NCBI RefSeq assembly: GCF_001267535.1
Contig: NZ_JRXE01000001.1
Location: forward strand, 2,568 to 66,567
DNA: 64,000 nucleotides
Direction: 5' to 3'
DNA from: Winslowiella iniecta
Lineage (GTDB): Bacteria; Pseudomonadota; Gammaproteobacteria; Enterobacterales; Enterobacteriaceae
Made by a program: the position numbers and the translations under genes. The notes under the pieces are model-generated. The model made no database searches. It saw only the letters and a list, made by a program, of their open reading frames with translations, and was not told the DNA's origin. Below, in pieces: positions 43,101 through 54,805 of this stretch; position 1 is the first letter of the stretch, and every line of letters starts with the position of its first letter.

Positions 43101-43432
43101 TTCCCCTCACCACTGTCAGATCTATCGGTTATGAATCTGCTATCGGTTTTATCACTGCGCCCCTGATGCTGCAATCATTTATCCGGGCTGGATCACGTTT
43201 TTGCCGGGCGCGCCGCAACAGCTTGTAGGGTTATTGCAAATAACCACGCTATTTTATTCGAAACGGAGGATGGGAACGCCGCCCAGGTAGCCGTGCTTAC
43301 TGAAATTCCCCTGTTCAGCGCTAATTGTCCGCGCATTGACCTCCCGCAGGAAATTATTGCGCCCTGATGGCGATTAGAGCGCAAAACCCGTATCATTGCG
43401 CGCTTTACGCACAATCAAAAATAGTGGGCAAC
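43101..43432. other. Intergenic region between serC and ycaO (332 bp)
   Basis: The divergent gap must hold promoters for serC and ycaO. No gene or strong hairpin was recognised. E. coli has ycaP in this interval; it is absent here. A stretch near 43272-43288 (GGGAACGCCGCCC) resembles half of the palindromic repeat seen elsewhere but has no partner arm. Confidence 0.5.
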
Positions 43433-45190
43433 ATGACTCAAACTTATATCCCTGGCAAAGACGCCGCGCTGGAAGACTCCATCGCACGTTTTCAGCAAAA
43501 ATTGCAGGATCTGGGCTTCAATATTGAAGAAGCTTCCTGGCTGAATCCTGTCCCTAACGTCTGGTCAGTACACATTCGCGATCGCGATTGCCCACTCTGT
43601 TTTACCAACGGTAAAGGCGCGAGTAAAAAGGCAGCGCTGGCTTCTGCGCTGGGAGAATATTTCGAACGTCTCTCTACCAACTATTTCTTCGCCGATTTCT
43701 GGTTAGGTGACTCCATCGCCAACGGGGATTTTGTCCACTACCCTAACGAGAAATGGTTCCCGCTGACCGAAGATGAGAGCTTACCGGAAGGCATTCTCGA
43801 TGCACGCCTGCGTAAATTCTACGATCCGGAAAACGAACTGAGCGCCAGCGATCTGATCGATCTGCAATCCGGCAATGCCGATCGCGGTATCTGCGCCCTG
43901 CCATTCAGCCGTCAGTCAGATAACCAGACCGTGTATATTCCGATGAACATCATCGGTAACCTGTATGTGTCGAACGGCATGTCTGCCGGTAATACGGCCA
44001 ATGAAGCACGCGTCCAGGGCCTGTCAGAAGTCTTTGAGCGCTACATTAAAAACCGTATTATTGCCGAATCCATCAGCCTGCCAGAAATTCCGGCCGAGGT
44101 GCTGAACCGTTATCCTGGCGTGGTTGAAGCCATCGCTCGCCTGGAAGCGGAAGGTTTCCCGATTCTCTCTTACGATGCCTCACTGGGCGGTAAATATCCG
44201 GTGATCTGCGTGGTGCTGTTTAACCCGGAAAATGGCACCTGTTTTGCCTCGTTCGGCGCGCACCCTGATTTTGGCGTCGCACTGGAGCGTACCGTTACCG
44301 AGCTGTTGCAGGGCCGTGGCCTGAAAGATCTCGACGTGTTTACCCCACCCACCTTCGATGACGAAGAAGTGGCCGAACACGCCAACCTCGAAACCCACTT
44401 TATCGATTCCAGCGGCCTGATCTCCTGGGATATGTTTAAAGATGATGCCGATTATCCGTTCGCTGACTGGAGCTTCAGTGGTTCCACTGAAGAAGAGTTC
44501 GCCACCCTGATGGCGATCTTTAAAGCAGAAGATCAAGACGTGTATATCGCCGACTATCAGCATCTCGACGTCTACGCCTGCCGTATTATTGTACCGGGCA
44601 TGTCGGATATCTATCCGGCGGAAGACCTGCTGCTGGCGAATAACAATATGGGAAGCAGTCTGCGTGAAACCCTGCTGTCACTGCCATCAAGCCAGTGGGA
44701 GAAAGAGGATTATCTTGCCCTGATCGCCCAGCTGGACGAAGAAGGTCATGATGACTTTACCCGCGTGCGTGAGCTGCTGGGCATGGCTACCGGTAAAGAT
44801 AACGGCTGGTATACCCTGCGCATTGGCGAACTGAAAGCAATGCTGGCACTGGCGGGTGGCGATCTTGATCAGGCGCTCATCTGGACTGAGTGGACCATGG
44901 AGTTCAACAGCTCAATCTTTACCCCGGAACGCGCCAACTACTATCGCTGCCTGCAAACCTTGCTGTTGTTATCACAGGAAGATCAGCGCGATCCGCTGCA
45001 ATATCACAACGCTTTCGTCCGTATGTACGGCAGCGCTGCGGTTGAAGCGGCATCAGCAGCACTGAGCGGTGAGGCACCGTTCTACGGCCTGCAAGCGGTC
45101 GACAGCGATTTAGTCGCTTTCCCGGCGCATCAGTCTTTACTGGCGGCGTACGAGAAATTACAGCGCGCTAAACGTCAGTACTGGAAATAA
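43433..45190 (+). CDS. ycaO: YcaO protein (ATP-dependent, ribosomal S12 methylthiolation accessory)
   Basis: 585 residues (E. coli 586). The YcaO fold domain (about 60-400) binds ATP through conserved Glu/Gln residues, for example in SALGEYFERLSTNYFFADFW and ARVQGLSEVFERY. The C-terminal part (about 420-585) is helical/TPR-like. In E. coli YcaO is needed, with RimO, for beta-methylthiolation of S12 Asp88. YcaO-domain enzymes elsewhere make azolines, but no precursor peptide or dehydrogenase gene is nearby, so a natural-product role is not supported. ATG 43433 (MTQTYIPGKDAALEDS) is the family start. Confidence 0.95.
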   Translation: MTQTYIPGKDAALEDSIARFQQKLQDLGFNIEEASWLNPVPNVWSVHIRDRDCPLCFTNGKGASKKAALASALGEYFERLSTNYFFADFWLGDSIANGDFVHYPNEKWFPLTEDESLPEGILDARLRKFYDPENELSASDLIDLQSGNADRGICALPFSRQSDNQTVYIPMNIIGNLYVSNGMSAGNTANEARVQGLSEVFERYIKNRIIAESISLPEIPAEVLNRYPGVVEAIARLEAEGFPILSYDASLGGKYPVICVVLFNPENGTCFASFGAHPDFGVALERTVTELLQGRGLKDLDVFTPPTFDDEEVAEHANLETHFIDSSGLISWDMFKDDADYPFADWSFSGSTEEEFATLMAIFKAEDQDVYIADYQHLDVYACRIIVPGMSDIYPAEDLLLANNNMGSSLRETLLSLPSSQWEKEDYLALIAQLDEEGHDDFTRVRELLGMATGKDNGWYTLRIGELKAMLALAGGDLDQALIWTEWTMEFNSSIFTPERANYYRCLQTLLLLSQEDQRDPLQYHNAFVRMYGSAAVEAASAALSGEAPFYGLQAVDSDLVAFPAHQSLLAAYEKLQRAKRQYWK

Positions 45191-45197
45191 TATTAAT

Positions 45198-45245
45198 GGG
45201 TTATTTCAGCGATTTGACCATCGTGTGAAATAGCCCGTTTTTTAT
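45198..45245 (+). terminator. ycaO intrinsic terminator
   Basis: Stem GGGTTATTTCA and TGAAATAGCCC (one G-T wobble), then GTTTTTTATTT. It follows the ycaO stop directly and isolates focA-pflB from ycaO. Confidence 0.88.
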
Positions 45246-45570
45246 TTCTGCCGCATTCCGTCCTCTTAATCACTATCAAAAATAAACTGAATAACACCTC
45301 TTTTAGGCGTAAATTAATGCGCTGGCATCAATTTATATATAACTTCCCGGTTAATTTCCGCCTCAGCGCTTTAGCAAAACGTGTGCTATTCAACTTTTAT
45401 CGCACATTTTCAAATAAATTTATTTAATAAAAATCAATAAGATAATCCATTTAACACCACTTTTTGCAGGGTTTTTAAGACGATAATCTTATCTGATATG
45501 ATCCATGTCAATTTCTGCCCTATACTCCTTTGTTAGTATCTCGTTGCTGACAAATTTCAGGAGAACGTTA
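45246..45570 (+). promoter_or_regulatory. focA-pflB upstream control region
   Basis: AT-rich 325-bp stretch without a gene. TTAAT-AAAA-ATCAA at 45424-45437 matches the FNR box TTGAT-N4-ATCAA at nine of ten positions. E. coli focA-pflB is driven by several promoters activated by FNR and ArcA, so anaerobic control is likely. Individual start sites cannot be placed from sequence alone. Confidence 0.5.
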
Positions 45571-46434
45571 GTGAAAGCTGACAATCCGTTCGACCTATTA
45601 TTACCTGCCGCCATGGCCAAAGTCGCGGAAGAAGCGGGAGTCTATAAAGCAACTAAACAACCGCTTACCACTTTTTTCCTGGCTATCACTGCTGGCGTAT
45701 TTATTTCAATTGCCTTTGTCTTTTATATCACCGTGACCACCGGCACCGGCGCGGTACCTTATGGTCTGGCAAAACTGGTCGGCGGCATCTGTTTCTCTCT
45801 GGGATTAATGCTGGTAGTGATCTGCGGCGCGGACTTATTTACGTCTACCGTACTGATTGTGGTGGCAAAAGCCAGCGGTCGCATTACCTGGCTGCAACTG
45901 GCCCGCAACTGGATTAACGTCTATATCGGCAACCTGTTTGGCGCGCTGTTCTTTGTCGGCCTTATCTGGTTTTCCGGTGAACATATGGTGGCTAATGGCG
46001 CATGGGGCCTTAACGTGTTGCAAACTGCTGACCATAAAATGCATCACACCTTTGTCGAGGCCGTCTGCCTTGGCATTCTGGCGAACCTGATGGTTTGCAT
46101 GGCGGTATGGATGAGTTACTCCGGCCGCACCCTGACAGACAAAATGTTAGCGATGGTTCTGCCGGTCGCGATGTTTGTCGCCAGCGGTTTCGAACACAGC
46201 ATCGCCAACATGTTTATGATTCCGATGGCTATTGTTATCCGCGATTTCGCATCACCCGAGTTCTGGCAAGCCGCAGGCGCCAGCGCCGAACAGTTCTCCA
46301 GCCTGACCGTCAGCAACTTTATTGTCGACAACCTGATTCCGGTCACCCTCGGCAACATTATTGGCGGCGGTATTCTGGTCGGACTCACCTATTGGGTCAT
46401 CTATCTGCGCGGCGGCGATAAGCACCAACACTAA
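45571..46434 (+). CDS. focA: Formate channel FocA
   Basis: 287 residues (E. coli 285). A pentameric formate/nitrite transporter family channel with six membrane helices that moves formate in both directions according to pH. FTSTVLIVVAKASGRITW and ASGFEHSIANMFMIPMAIV carry the pore residues; His209 in FEHS is the conserved gating histidine. The start is GTG 45571: AGGAGAA lies 4-10 nt before it and the family begins with KADNPFDLLLPAAM. In-frame upstream codons (from 45505) have no such site. First gene of focA-pflB. Confidence 0.95.
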   Translation: MKADNPFDLLLPAAMAKVAEEAGVYKATKQPLTTFFLAITAGVFISIAFVFYITVTTGTGAVPYGLAKLVGGICFSLGLMLVVICGADLFTSTVLIVVAKASGRITWLQLARNWINVYIGNLFGALFFVGLIWFSGEHMVANGAWGLNVLQTADHKMHHTFVEAVCLGILANLMVCMAVWMSYSGRTLTDKMLAMVLPVAMFVASGFEHSIANMFMIPMAIVIRDFASPEFWQAAGASAEQFSSLTVSNFIVDNLIPVTLGNIIGGGILVGLTYWVIYLRGGDKHQH

Positions 46435-46520
46435 CCGCCGGGCTTAAGCATACTGGATCTGGCCGCCGTATTAATCGACTGGATCGACGAAAGAACTTCA
46501 TAAAATAAGGTAGGTATCAC

Positions 46521-48803
46521 ATGACCGAGCTTAATCAAAAATTATCCACCGCCTGGGAAACGTTCACCGCTGGCGAATGGCAGAATGCCGTCGACGTGCG
46601 CGACTTTATTCAGAAAAACTACACGCCTTATGAAGGCGACGAGTCTTTCCTGTCCGGTGCAACCGAAGCGACTACCGCACTGTGGGACAGCGTGCTGGAA
46701 GGCATCAAAATTGAAAACCGCACCCATGCGCCGGTTGATTTTGATACCGACCTGGCATCCACCATCACTTCCCACGATGCCGGATTCATTAATAAGAAAC
46801 TGGAAAAAATCGTCGGTCTGCAAACTGAAGCCCCGCTGAAACGCGCCCTGATTCCGTTTGGTGGCATCAAGATGGTGGAAGGCTCCTGTAAAGTGTATGG
46901 CCGTGAGCTGGATCCATCACTGAAAAAAGTTTTCACCGAATATCGTAAAACCCATAACCAGGGCGTATTTGACGTCTATACCCCGGATATCCTGCGCTGC
47001 CGTAAATCTGGCGTACTGACCGGCCTGCCAGATGCTTATGGCCGCGGACGCATTATCGGTGACTACCGTCGCGTTGCCCTGTACGGCATCGATTTCCTGA
47101 TGAAAGACAAGTTCGCTCAGTTCACCTCACTGCAAAGCGATATGGAAAATGGCGTCAATCTGGAAGCCACTATCCGTCTGCGCGAAGAGATTGCTGACCA
47201 GCACCATGCACTGGCGCAGATTAAAGAGATGGCGGCAAAATATGGCTGCGATATCTCCGGCCCGGCCACTAATGCGCAGGAAGCGGTACAGTGGACCTAC
47301 TTTGGCTACCTGGCGGCGGTTAAATCGCAAAATGGTGCGGCAATGTCATTTGGTCGTGTCTCGACCTTCCTCGATATCTATCTTGAACGCGACCTGAAAG
47401 CCGGCAAGATCACTGAACAAGAAGCGCAGGAACTCATCGATCACCTGGTGATGAAACTGCGTATGGTGCGCTTCCTGCGTACGCCAGAGTATGATGAGCT
47501 GTTCTCTGGTGACCCAATCTGGGCAACCGAGTCACTGGCAGGTATGGGTGTTGATGGACGCACGCTGGTCAGTAAAACCAGTTTCCGCTTCCTCAATACG
47601 CTGTACACCATGGGGCCATCACCTGAGCCAAATATGACCATTCTGTGGTCGGAAAAATTGCCACTGAACTTCAAAAAATACGCGGCGAAAGTGTCCATCG
47701 ATACCTCATCAGTCCAGTATGAAAACGATGATCTGATGCGCCCGGATTTTGATAATGATGACTATGCGATTGCCTGCTGCGTCAGCCCAATGATTGTCGG
47801 CAAACAGATGCAGTTCTTTGGTGCCCGCGCTAACCTGGCGAAAACCATGCTGTATGCCATCAACGGCGGCATTGATGAAAAAATGAAAATGCAGGTCGGC
47901 CCGAAAGAAGCGCCAATTATGGATGACGTGCTGGACTTCGATATTGTGATGGATCGGATGGATCACTTTATGGACTGGCTGGCGAAACAGTATGTGACTG
48001 CGCTGAACGTCATCCATTATATGCATGATAAGTACAGCTACGAAGCATCATTAATGGCCCTGCATGACCGCGATGTTTATCGCACCATGGCCTGCGGTAT
48101 CGCCGGTCTGTCGGTGGCGGCGGACTCACTGTCAGCAATTAAATACGCCAAAGTTAAACCGGTACGTGATGAAGATGGCCTGGCCGTTGATTTTGAAATC
48201 GAAGGTGAATATCCGCAGTTCGGTAACAACGACTCACGCGTTGATGAACTGGCCTGCGACCTGGTTGAACGTTTTATGAAGAAAATTCAGAAGCTGCAAA
48301 CCTATCGCAATGCGGTGCCAACCCAGTCAGTACTGACCATCACCTCGAATGTGGTGTACGGTAAGAAAACTGGTAACACGCCGGATGGTCGTCGCGCCGG
48401 TGCACCATTCGGCCCCGGTGCTAACCCAATGCATGGCCGTGACCAGAAAGGTGCCGTTGCCTCACTGACTTCCGTGGCGAAACTGCCGTTTGCCTACGCG
48501 AAAGACGGTATCTCTTACACCTTCTCTATCGTGCCAAACGCGTTAGGTAAAGATGACGATGTGCGCAAAACCAACCTTGCAGGTTTGATGGACGGCTATT
48601 TCCATCATGAATCCAGCATCGAAGGCGGTCAGCACCTTAACGTCAACGTGATGAACCGTGAGATGCTGCTGGATGCGATGGACAATCCGGAAAAATATCC
48701 GCAGCTGACCATTCGCGTTTCGGGTTATGCGGTGCGTTTCAACTCGCTGACCAAAGAGCAGCAGAAAGACGTGATCACCCGTACCTTTACTCAATCGCTG
48801 TAA
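46521..48803 (+). CDS. pflB: Formate C-acetyltransferase (pyruvate formate-lyase) PflB
   Basis: 760 residues, as E. coli PflB. A homodimeric glycyl-radical enzyme converting pyruvate and CoA to acetyl-CoA and formate under anaerobiosis. The active-site cysteine pair is Cys419-Cys420 in IACCVSPM, and the radical glycine is Gly735 in RVSGYAVRF near the C-terminus. The gene follows focA by 86 nt, starts with a clear AAGGTAGG ribosome site, and ends at an intrinsic terminator before pflA. Confidence 0.98.
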   Translation: MTELNQKLSTAWETFTAGEWQNAVDVRDFIQKNYTPYEGDESFLSGATEATTALWDSVLEGIKIENRTHAPVDFDTDLASTITSHDAGFINKKLEKIVGLQTEAPLKRALIPFGGIKMVEGSCKVYGRELDPSLKKVFTEYRKTHNQGVFDVYTPDILRCRKSGVLTGLPDAYGRGRIIGDYRRVALYGIDFLMKDKFAQFTSLQSDMENGVNLEATIRLREEIADQHHALAQIKEMAAKYGCDISGPATNAQEAVQWTYFGYLAAVKSQNGAAMSFGRVSTFLDIYLERDLKAGKITEQEAQELIDHLVMKLRMVRFLRTPEYDELFSGDPIWATESLAGMGVDGRTLVSKTSFRFLNTLYTMGPSPEPNMTILWSEKLPLNFKKYAAKVSIDTSSVQYENDDLMRPDFDNDDYAIACCVSPMIVGKQMQFFGARANLAKTMLYAINGGIDEKMKMQVGPKEAPIMDDVLDFDIVMDRMDHFMDWLAKQYVTALNVIHYMHDKYSYEASLMALHDRDVYRTMACGIAGLSVAADSLSAIKYAKVKPVRDEDGLAVDFEIEGEYPQFGNNDSRVDELACDLVERFMKKIQKLQTYRNAVPTQSVLTITSNVVYGKKTGNTPDGRRAGAPFGPGANPMHGRDQKGAVASLTSVAKLPFAYAKDGISYTFSIVPNALGKDDDVRKTNLAGLMDGYFHHESSIEGGQHLNVNVMNREMLLDAMDNPEKYPQLTIRVSGYAVRFNSLTKEQQKDVITRTFTQSL

Positions 48804-48827
48804 CGCTTCCTAGCCTCAGGGCTAATC

Positions 48828-48854
48828 AAAGGCTCCACCCGTGGAGCCTTTTTA
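48828..48854 (+). terminator. pflB intrinsic terminator
   Basis: Stem AAAGGCTCCA-CCCG-TGGAGCCTTT (with closing C/G) followed by Ts, 25 nt after the pflB stop. Confidence 0.9.
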
Positions 48855-48976
48855 CTAAAAGCCTCTTTTGCCCGCCATCTGATCTTCGGGTCGCTGGCAA
48901 AACAGACTCACCTAACGCAGCACGTAAAGACTGCGTAACCTGTCACTGGCAGGTTCACCCTGGAGAACTCATCGCA

Positions 48977-49717
48977 ATGTCAACTATCGGTCGTATTCAC
49001 TCGTTCGAATCCTGCGGAACTGTAGACGGTCCCGGCATCCGCTTTATCACCTTCTTTCAGGGTTGCCTGATGCGCTGTCTCTACTGTCATAACCGTGACA
49101 CCTGGGACACCCATGGCGGTAAAGAGATCACCGTGGAAGAGCTGATGAAGGATGTGGTCTCCTATCGTCACTTTATGAATGCCTCCGGCGGTGGCGTGAC
49201 GGCTTCGGGTGGCGAAGCGATTTTACAGGCGGAGTTTGTGCGCGACTGGTTCCGCGCCTGCCATGCAGAAGGTATTCATACCTGTCTGGATACCAACGGC
49301 TTTGTGCGCCGCTATGATCCGGTGATTGATGAACTGCTGGATGTGACTGACCTGGTAATGCTGGATCTGAAGCAGATGAATGATGATATTCATCAGAACC
49401 TGGTCGGCGTCTCTAACCACCGCACGCTGGACTTTGCCCGTTATATAGCCAAGCGCGGCATCCGCACCTGGATTCGTTATGTGGTGGTGCCGGGCTATTC
49501 GGATGATGATGATTCAGCGCATAAGCTGGGAGAATTTACCCGCGATATGGGTAACGTCGAAAAAATCGAACTGCTGCCCTACCATGAGCTGGGGAAACAT
49601 AAATGGATTGCGATGGGCGAAGAGTACAAACTGGACGGCGTTAAGCCGCCGAAAGCCGACACCATGGACCGCGTAAAGCATATTCTTGAGGGCTATGGTC
49701 ACAAGGTGATGTACTGA
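48977..49717 (+). CDS. pflA: Pyruvate formate-lyase 1-activating enzyme PflA
   Basis: 246 residues, as E. coli. A radical-SAM enzyme that installs the glycyl radical on PflB. The 4Fe-4S site is Cys30/Cys34/Cys37 in [11 protein letters not shown], with SAM-binding GGG segment [13 protein letters not shown]. It follows pflB by 173 nt with a terminator in between, so pflA probably has its own promoter plus read-through, as described for E. coli. GGAGAA precedes the ATG. Confidence 0.97.
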   Translation: MSTIGRIHSFESCGTVDGPGIRFITFFQGCLMRCLYCHNRDTWDTHGGKEITVEELMKDVVSYRHFMNASGGGVTASGGEAILQAEFVRDWFRACHAEGIHTCLDTNGFVRRYDPVIDELLDVTDLVMLDLKQMNDDIHQNLVGVSNHRTLDFARYIAKRGIRTWIRYVVVPGYSDDDDSAHKLGEFTRDMGNVEKIELLPYHELGKHKWIAMGEEYKLDGVKPPKADTMDRVKHILEGYGHKVMY

Positions 49718-49760
49718 TAACGTCGGCGCGAAGAGGATGAACGATACAAATCATTGATAC

Positions 49761-49780
49761 GGGCGGCGAAAACGCCGCCC
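49761..49780. repeat. Single GC-rich palindrome, pflA/MFS convergent junction
   Basis: GGGCGGCGAAAACGCCGCCC, one solo copy of the 20-bp palindrome found in pairs at the other three convergent junctions of this window. It lies between the pflA stop (49717) and the transporter stop (49790), flanked by GATAC and GCTACG. Confidence 0.85.
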
Positions 49781-49789
49781 GCTACGCAG

Positions 49790-50938
49790 TCAGGCATGGG
49801 CAATTGGCGTAGCGTGCTGATCCGCTTTACGCAGCAGCATCACCAGGTACACCAGCGCTACCGTCGCAATCATTACAAACAGCAGATTGTCGGAATAATG
49901 CTGCATCAGCATTGAGGTCATGGTTGGCCCTGCCAGGCTGCCAATAGTGTAACTCAACAATAGCGCCTGATTCATCGCCACTAATTCATGACGTGAGACT
50001 TTCTCGCAGGCCCACGACATCGCCACCGGATAGAGCGTAAAGCCGGCGCAGCCGAGAACAAACAGCGCTGGCCCCATGGCCGCATCACTGAGCATCGCAA
50101 TCGCTCCGACGATCATCACAAACACCTGCACACGCAGCACCAGCAAGCGGCCAAAGCGGTCTGCCAGACGCCCTACCGGCCACTGTCCAATAATACCGGC
50201 ACTGACCAGCAACGCCATCCAGTAGCCCACTGATGCATCGCTCATTCCCTGATGCGATAACCACAGCGGCATCAGGCCGTACAGTGAACCCAGCACCACG
50301 CCGGAGATAATACAGCCGTTGATACCCAGACGTGCGCTACGACGGCGTAGCATCGACCACATGCGACCTGGCGCCTCTTCTTCCTCACCACCGCTATTCA
50401 CTTTGGTAAACACCAGCGGCAGAATCGCGGCAATCATCACGCCGGTGACCCACGGCAGCACGCTCATCAGCTCTGTCGAGACTTTACTCACCAGCAGCTG
50501 GCCGACGACCGTGCCCAGGTAGTAAACCATCATATACGCTGCCAGCAGCTGCCCACGGTTGCGTACCGTGCCGCTACACATCAGTGCACTCTCAACCACC
50601 ACCCAGATCAGCGCGCAACCCATACCGGCAGCAAAACGGCCGAGGCTCCACGCCATAAACCCACTGCTCATTCCTAACCAGACGGTCGCCAGTGCAAATA
50701 CCGCGGTCGCCAGATAGTAACTGTAGTTAAAACCGAGACGTTTAATCAGCCAGCCCGCCACCAGCGTTCCCACCAGGTTACCGGTGAAAAAGGATGAGCT
50801 TACCAGCCCGACCTGCCAGGTAGGCAACCGATCGTGCGTCAACCAAAGTGGAACTAAGGTGTTGAGCACGGCAATAGAGACCGTCAACAGTAATAAGCCG
50901 CAGAGCAGCAAGATGACAGGGCGAGACCAGGTGGACAT
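49790..50938 (-). CDS. ycaD: MFS transporter YcaD
   Basis: 382 residues, the length of E. coli YcaD, with about 12 predicted membrane helices of the major facilitator superfamily. Landmarks are TLVPLWL in helix 1, [14 protein letters not shown]-type helix 2 (here [15 protein letters not shown]), the central [19 protein letters not shown] loop, and the C-terminal [16 protein letters not shown]. Substrate is unknown. The start ATG 50938 ([14 protein letters not shown]) matches the family; upstream in-frame codons to 51022 add an unneeded hydrophobic extension. The ribosome site is weak. Confidence 0.88.
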   Translation of the reverse strand: MSTWSRPVILLLCGLLLLTVSIAVLNTLVPLWLTHDRLPTWQVGLVSSSFFTGNLVGTLVAGWLIKRLGFNYSYYLATAVFALATVWLGMSSGFMAWSLGRFAAGMGCALIWVVVESALMCSGTVRNRGQLLAAYMMVYYLGTVVGQLLVSKVSTELMSVLPWVTGVMIAAILPLVFTKVNSGGEEEEAPGRMWSMLRRRSARLGINGCIISGVVLGSLYGLMPLWLSHQGMSDASVGYWMALLVSAGIIGQWPVGRLADRFGRLLVLRVQVFVMIVGAIAMLSDAAMGPALFVLGCAGFTLYPVAMSWACEKVSRHELVAMNQALLLSYTIGSLAGPTMTSMLMQHYSDNLLFVMIATVALVYLVMLLRKADQHATPIAHA

Positions 50939-51249
50939 AGATGAAACGGCCAAAATAGCAGGAAGATTTTGCGCGCATATTGCCATTACTAATGCTAATG
51001 TCAACGCGCAAAAATCGACCACCGCACGATTTGCCTGAGACCGATTTAATTTTTTTATCTACAACGGCTTAAGGGCAATTGTGGCAGCCAGCATAAAGTG
51101 AATTATCCCTATGATTTATCTAATTTTCGCTAAAAAATCGCCAGCTGAGATCTATGATTTTTATTGCTGATAAAATTTATTCATAGTTATAAAAAAAGCC
51201 CGACAACTTATCGTTGCCAGGCTATTTTTTGATGGAACGCTTATCGGGA
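50939..51249. other. Intergenic region between serS and the MFS gene (311 bp)
   Basis: AT-rich; contains the serS terminator at 51191-51230 and presumably the transporter promoter. In E. coli this interval holds dmsABC and ycaC; no remnant of them was recognised here. Confidence 0.55.
51191..51230 (-). terminator. serS intrinsic terminator
   Basis: Minus-strand imperfect stem AGCCTGGCAAC-GATAA-GTTGTCGGGCT followed by TTTTTT, 20-60 nt after the serS stop. Confidence 0.88.
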
Positions 51250-52602
<1,353 letters not shown>

Positions 52603-52760
52603 TCACCGATCCAAACCACTGACCGCAGTCAGCTTATCGTGATTGGTTGAATCGCCGCCTGGCAGCAACGCCAATAACTTTGGGTAATATATTCGAGGGA
52701 CACATCCGCACATCCGGCAAATGCGTTGAATTCATTGCTAACCTTACCGCAACGTCTGAA

Positions 52761-54104
52761 TTAGCGGTAGCGTTTTGTCGGGCTATTTTGATCCTGACCG
52801 GTCAGCCAGGCGAGCTTTTCGCCAATTTTGCCCTCAAGACCTCGGGAAGTCGGCTGATAATAGCGCGTTTGTGCCATCTGTTGCGGGAAGTAGTTTTCAC
52901 CTGCGGCATAGGCATTGGGTTCATCGTGTGCGTAACGATATTCGGCACCCAGCCCCATCTCTTTCATCAGTTTGGTCGGCGCGTTACGCAGATGTTCCGG
53001 CACATCGTAATCGGGATTTTCGCGCGCATCGCGCATCGCGGCTTTAAATGCGGTATACACCGCATTGCTCTTCGGCGCGCAGGCAAGGTAGACAATCGCC
53101 TGCGCAATCGCACGTTCACCCTCTGCCGGACCCACGCGGGTAAAGCAATCCCAGGCAGAAATCGCCACCTGCATGCCGCGCGGATCGGCATTGCCGACAT
53201 CTTCCGACGCAATCGCCAGCAGACGCCGGGCAACATACAGCGGATCGCCGCCAGCGGTGATAATGCGAGCATACCAGTAGAGCGCCGCATCCGGTGCCGA
53301 GCCGCGCACCGACTTATGCAGCGCCGAGATTAAATCGTAAAAGCGGTCGCCTTTATTATCGAAGCGGGCGCTGCGTTCACCGGAAACCTCATTCAGCAGT
53401 TGCGACGTCAGTTCACGCTTGCCCTGCGCATTGGTTTCGGCCATATCGGCCATCATTTCCAGCGTATTCAGCGCACGTCGCGCATCGCCATTGACCAGCT
53501 CGGCAATCATCGCGCGGGTGTTATCGGGCAACACGATGTTCTGACTACCATAACCCCGGTCACTGTCGCTCATCGCCTGTTCCAGCACCTGTTCAATATC
53601 GGCAGTGGTCAGTGATTTCAGCAGATAGACGCGCGCACGCGACAGCAGCGCCGAGTTCAGTTCAAACGAAGGGTTTTCGGTGGTGGCACCAATAAAGGTA
53701 ATGGTGCCATCCTCGATATGCGGCAGAAAGGCATCCTGCTGGCTTTTATTGAAGCGGTGCACCTCGTCGACAAACAGAATGGTACGCCGACCGGCGTTGC
53801 GGTTTTGCCGCGCCCGCTCAATCGCCTCTCGGATCTCTTTCACCCCGGAGGTCACGGCAGAAATGCGTTCAACATCCGCATTACCGTAATGACCAATGAT
53901 TTCCGCCAGCGTGGTTTTACCGGTCCCTGGCGGTCCCCACAAAATCATCGAGTGCAGATGACCAGCCTCAATCGCACGCGGCAACGGTTTTCCCGCTGCC
54001 AGCAAATGCTGTTGGCCGATATACTGCGCCAGCGTGTTGGGCCGCATACGCGCGGCTAACGGCTGAAACTCGTTATGGGAAAAATCCAGAGACAGATTAC
54101 TCAC
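52761..54104 (-). CDS. rarA: Replication-associated recombination protein RarA (MgsA)
   Basis: 447 residues (E. coli 447). A clamp-loader-like AAA+ ATPase of the WRNIP1/Mgs1 family that acts at stalled forks and SSB-coated DNA. Walker [10 protein letters not shown] lies near residue 57, Walker [21 protein letters not shown] near 110, sensor [13 protein letters not shown], followed by the C-terminal tetramerisation domain ([14 protein letters not shown]). Its start lies 7 nt after the lolA stop, so it is in an operon with lolA. Confidence 0.97.
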   Translation of the reverse strand: MSNLSLDFSHNEFQPLAARMRPNTLAQYIGQQHLLAAGKPLPRAIEAGHLHSMILWGPPGTGKTTLAEIIGHYGNADVERISAVTSGVKEIREAIERARQNRNAGRRTILFVDEVHRFNKSQQDAFLPHIEDGTITFIGATTENPSFELNSALLSRARVYLLKSLTTADIEQVLEQAMSDSDRGYGSQNIVLPDNTRAMIAELVNGDARRALNTLEMMADMAETNAQGKRELTSQLLNEVSGERSARFDNKGDRFYDLISALHKSVRGSAPDAALYWYARIITAGGDPLYVARRLLAIASEDVGNADPRGMQVAISAWDCFTRVGPAEGERAIAQAIVYLACAPKSNAVYTAFKAAMRDARENPDYDVPEHLRNAPTKLMKEMGLGAEYRYAHDEPNAYAAGENYFPQQMAQTRYYQPTSRGLEGKIGEKLAWLTGQDQNSPTKRYR

Positions 54105-54111
54105 TTAAACC

Positions 54112-54723
54112 TCACTGACGCTGATCGTCCACCGTCACGCCTTTTGGCGGAGTAAACCTAAACTTATCCGCACTTACTGACCCGTTCTGCTGGGTTTTCA
54201 GCGTATAAGCACTGCGCTGATCGTCCTGTTCAATGGCACTGAACTGATTAATGGTGCCATTAGAGGAAACATTGATGGTGAACTGCTTCAGATTACCGGC
54301 AGCACTTTTCGGCGTCAGTTCAAAATTGTCGCCCTGCTTTTTGATATTGTACTGCTTCCAGTCGCTGGACTGGTTACGCGCAATCAGCATAAATGGTGTG
54401 TTGCTGGTGGCATCTTTCAGCCAGCTGGCGCTGACCTGCTCGACAAACGGATTGTAGAACCACAGGGTTTTACCGTCAGAGATCAGCACGCTTTCATCCG
54501 GTGCAGTCATATGCCAGTTAAACAGATTCGGGCGCTGTACCCACAGTTCACCTTCACCATCCTGTACGGAAGAACCGCTGGCATCGGTGACTTTTTGCGT
54601 AAAGCTGGCGTGGAAGCTTTTCACTCTATCCAGACGCTGCTGCAAATCACCGGCAGCATCAGCCAGTGCATTTGCCGAAGTCAGCGCGGTCAACAGGCAG
54701 CAAGAGAGTAATAATTTTTTCAT
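54112..54723 (-). CDS. lolA: Outer-membrane lipoprotein carrier protein LolA
   Basis: 203 residues. A 21-residue signal peptide ([20 protein letters not shown] then A, cleaved before [10 protein letters not shown]) sends it to the periplasm, where it ferries lipoproteins from LolCDE to LolB. The mature protein shows the family blocks [33 protein letters not shown] and [20 protein letters not shown]. Upstream of rarA (7-nt gap) and 82 nt downstream of ftsK; a long hairpin lies in that gap. Confidence 0.97.
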   Translation of the reverse strand: MKKLLLSCCLLTALTSANALADAAGDLQQRLDRVKSFHASFTQKVTDASGSSVQDGEGELWVQRPNLFNWHMTAPDESVLISDGKTLWFYNPFVEQVSASWLKDATSNTPFMLIARNQSSDWKQYNIKKQGDNFELTPKSAAGNLKQFTINVSSNGTINQFSAIEQDDQRSAYTLKTQQNGSVSADKFRFTPPKGVTVDDQRQ

Positions 54724-54756
54724 ATATAAATCCCGTCATTACGAGCCGTAGAAATC

Positions 54757-54792
54757 ATTGGCACGGGTAGCGATAACCGCTCCCGTGCCAAT
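54757..54792. repeat. Long hairpin between ftsK and lolA
   Basis: Perfect 11-bp arms ATTGGCACGGG (54757-54767) and CCCGTGCCAAT (54782-54792) enclose AGCG/CGCT, giving a 15-bp stem with one bulged T and a 5-nt loop. No T run follows on the minus strand, so processing, attenuation or mRNA stabilisation is more likely than classic termination. Confidence 0.75.
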
Positions 54793-54805
54793 ACTATGCG
54801 ATTGA

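Noticed and set aside
43260-43300. Possible fifth copy of the palindromic repeat (GGGAACGCCGCCC)
   Set aside because: Only one half of the palindrome is present and there is no 35-bp-spaced partner.
43433-45190. ycaO as part of an azoline/thiazole natural-product cluster
   Set aside because: Neighbours are serC and focA-pflB, with no precursor peptide, dehydrogenase or protease; the sequence is collinear with the E. coli housekeeping YcaO.
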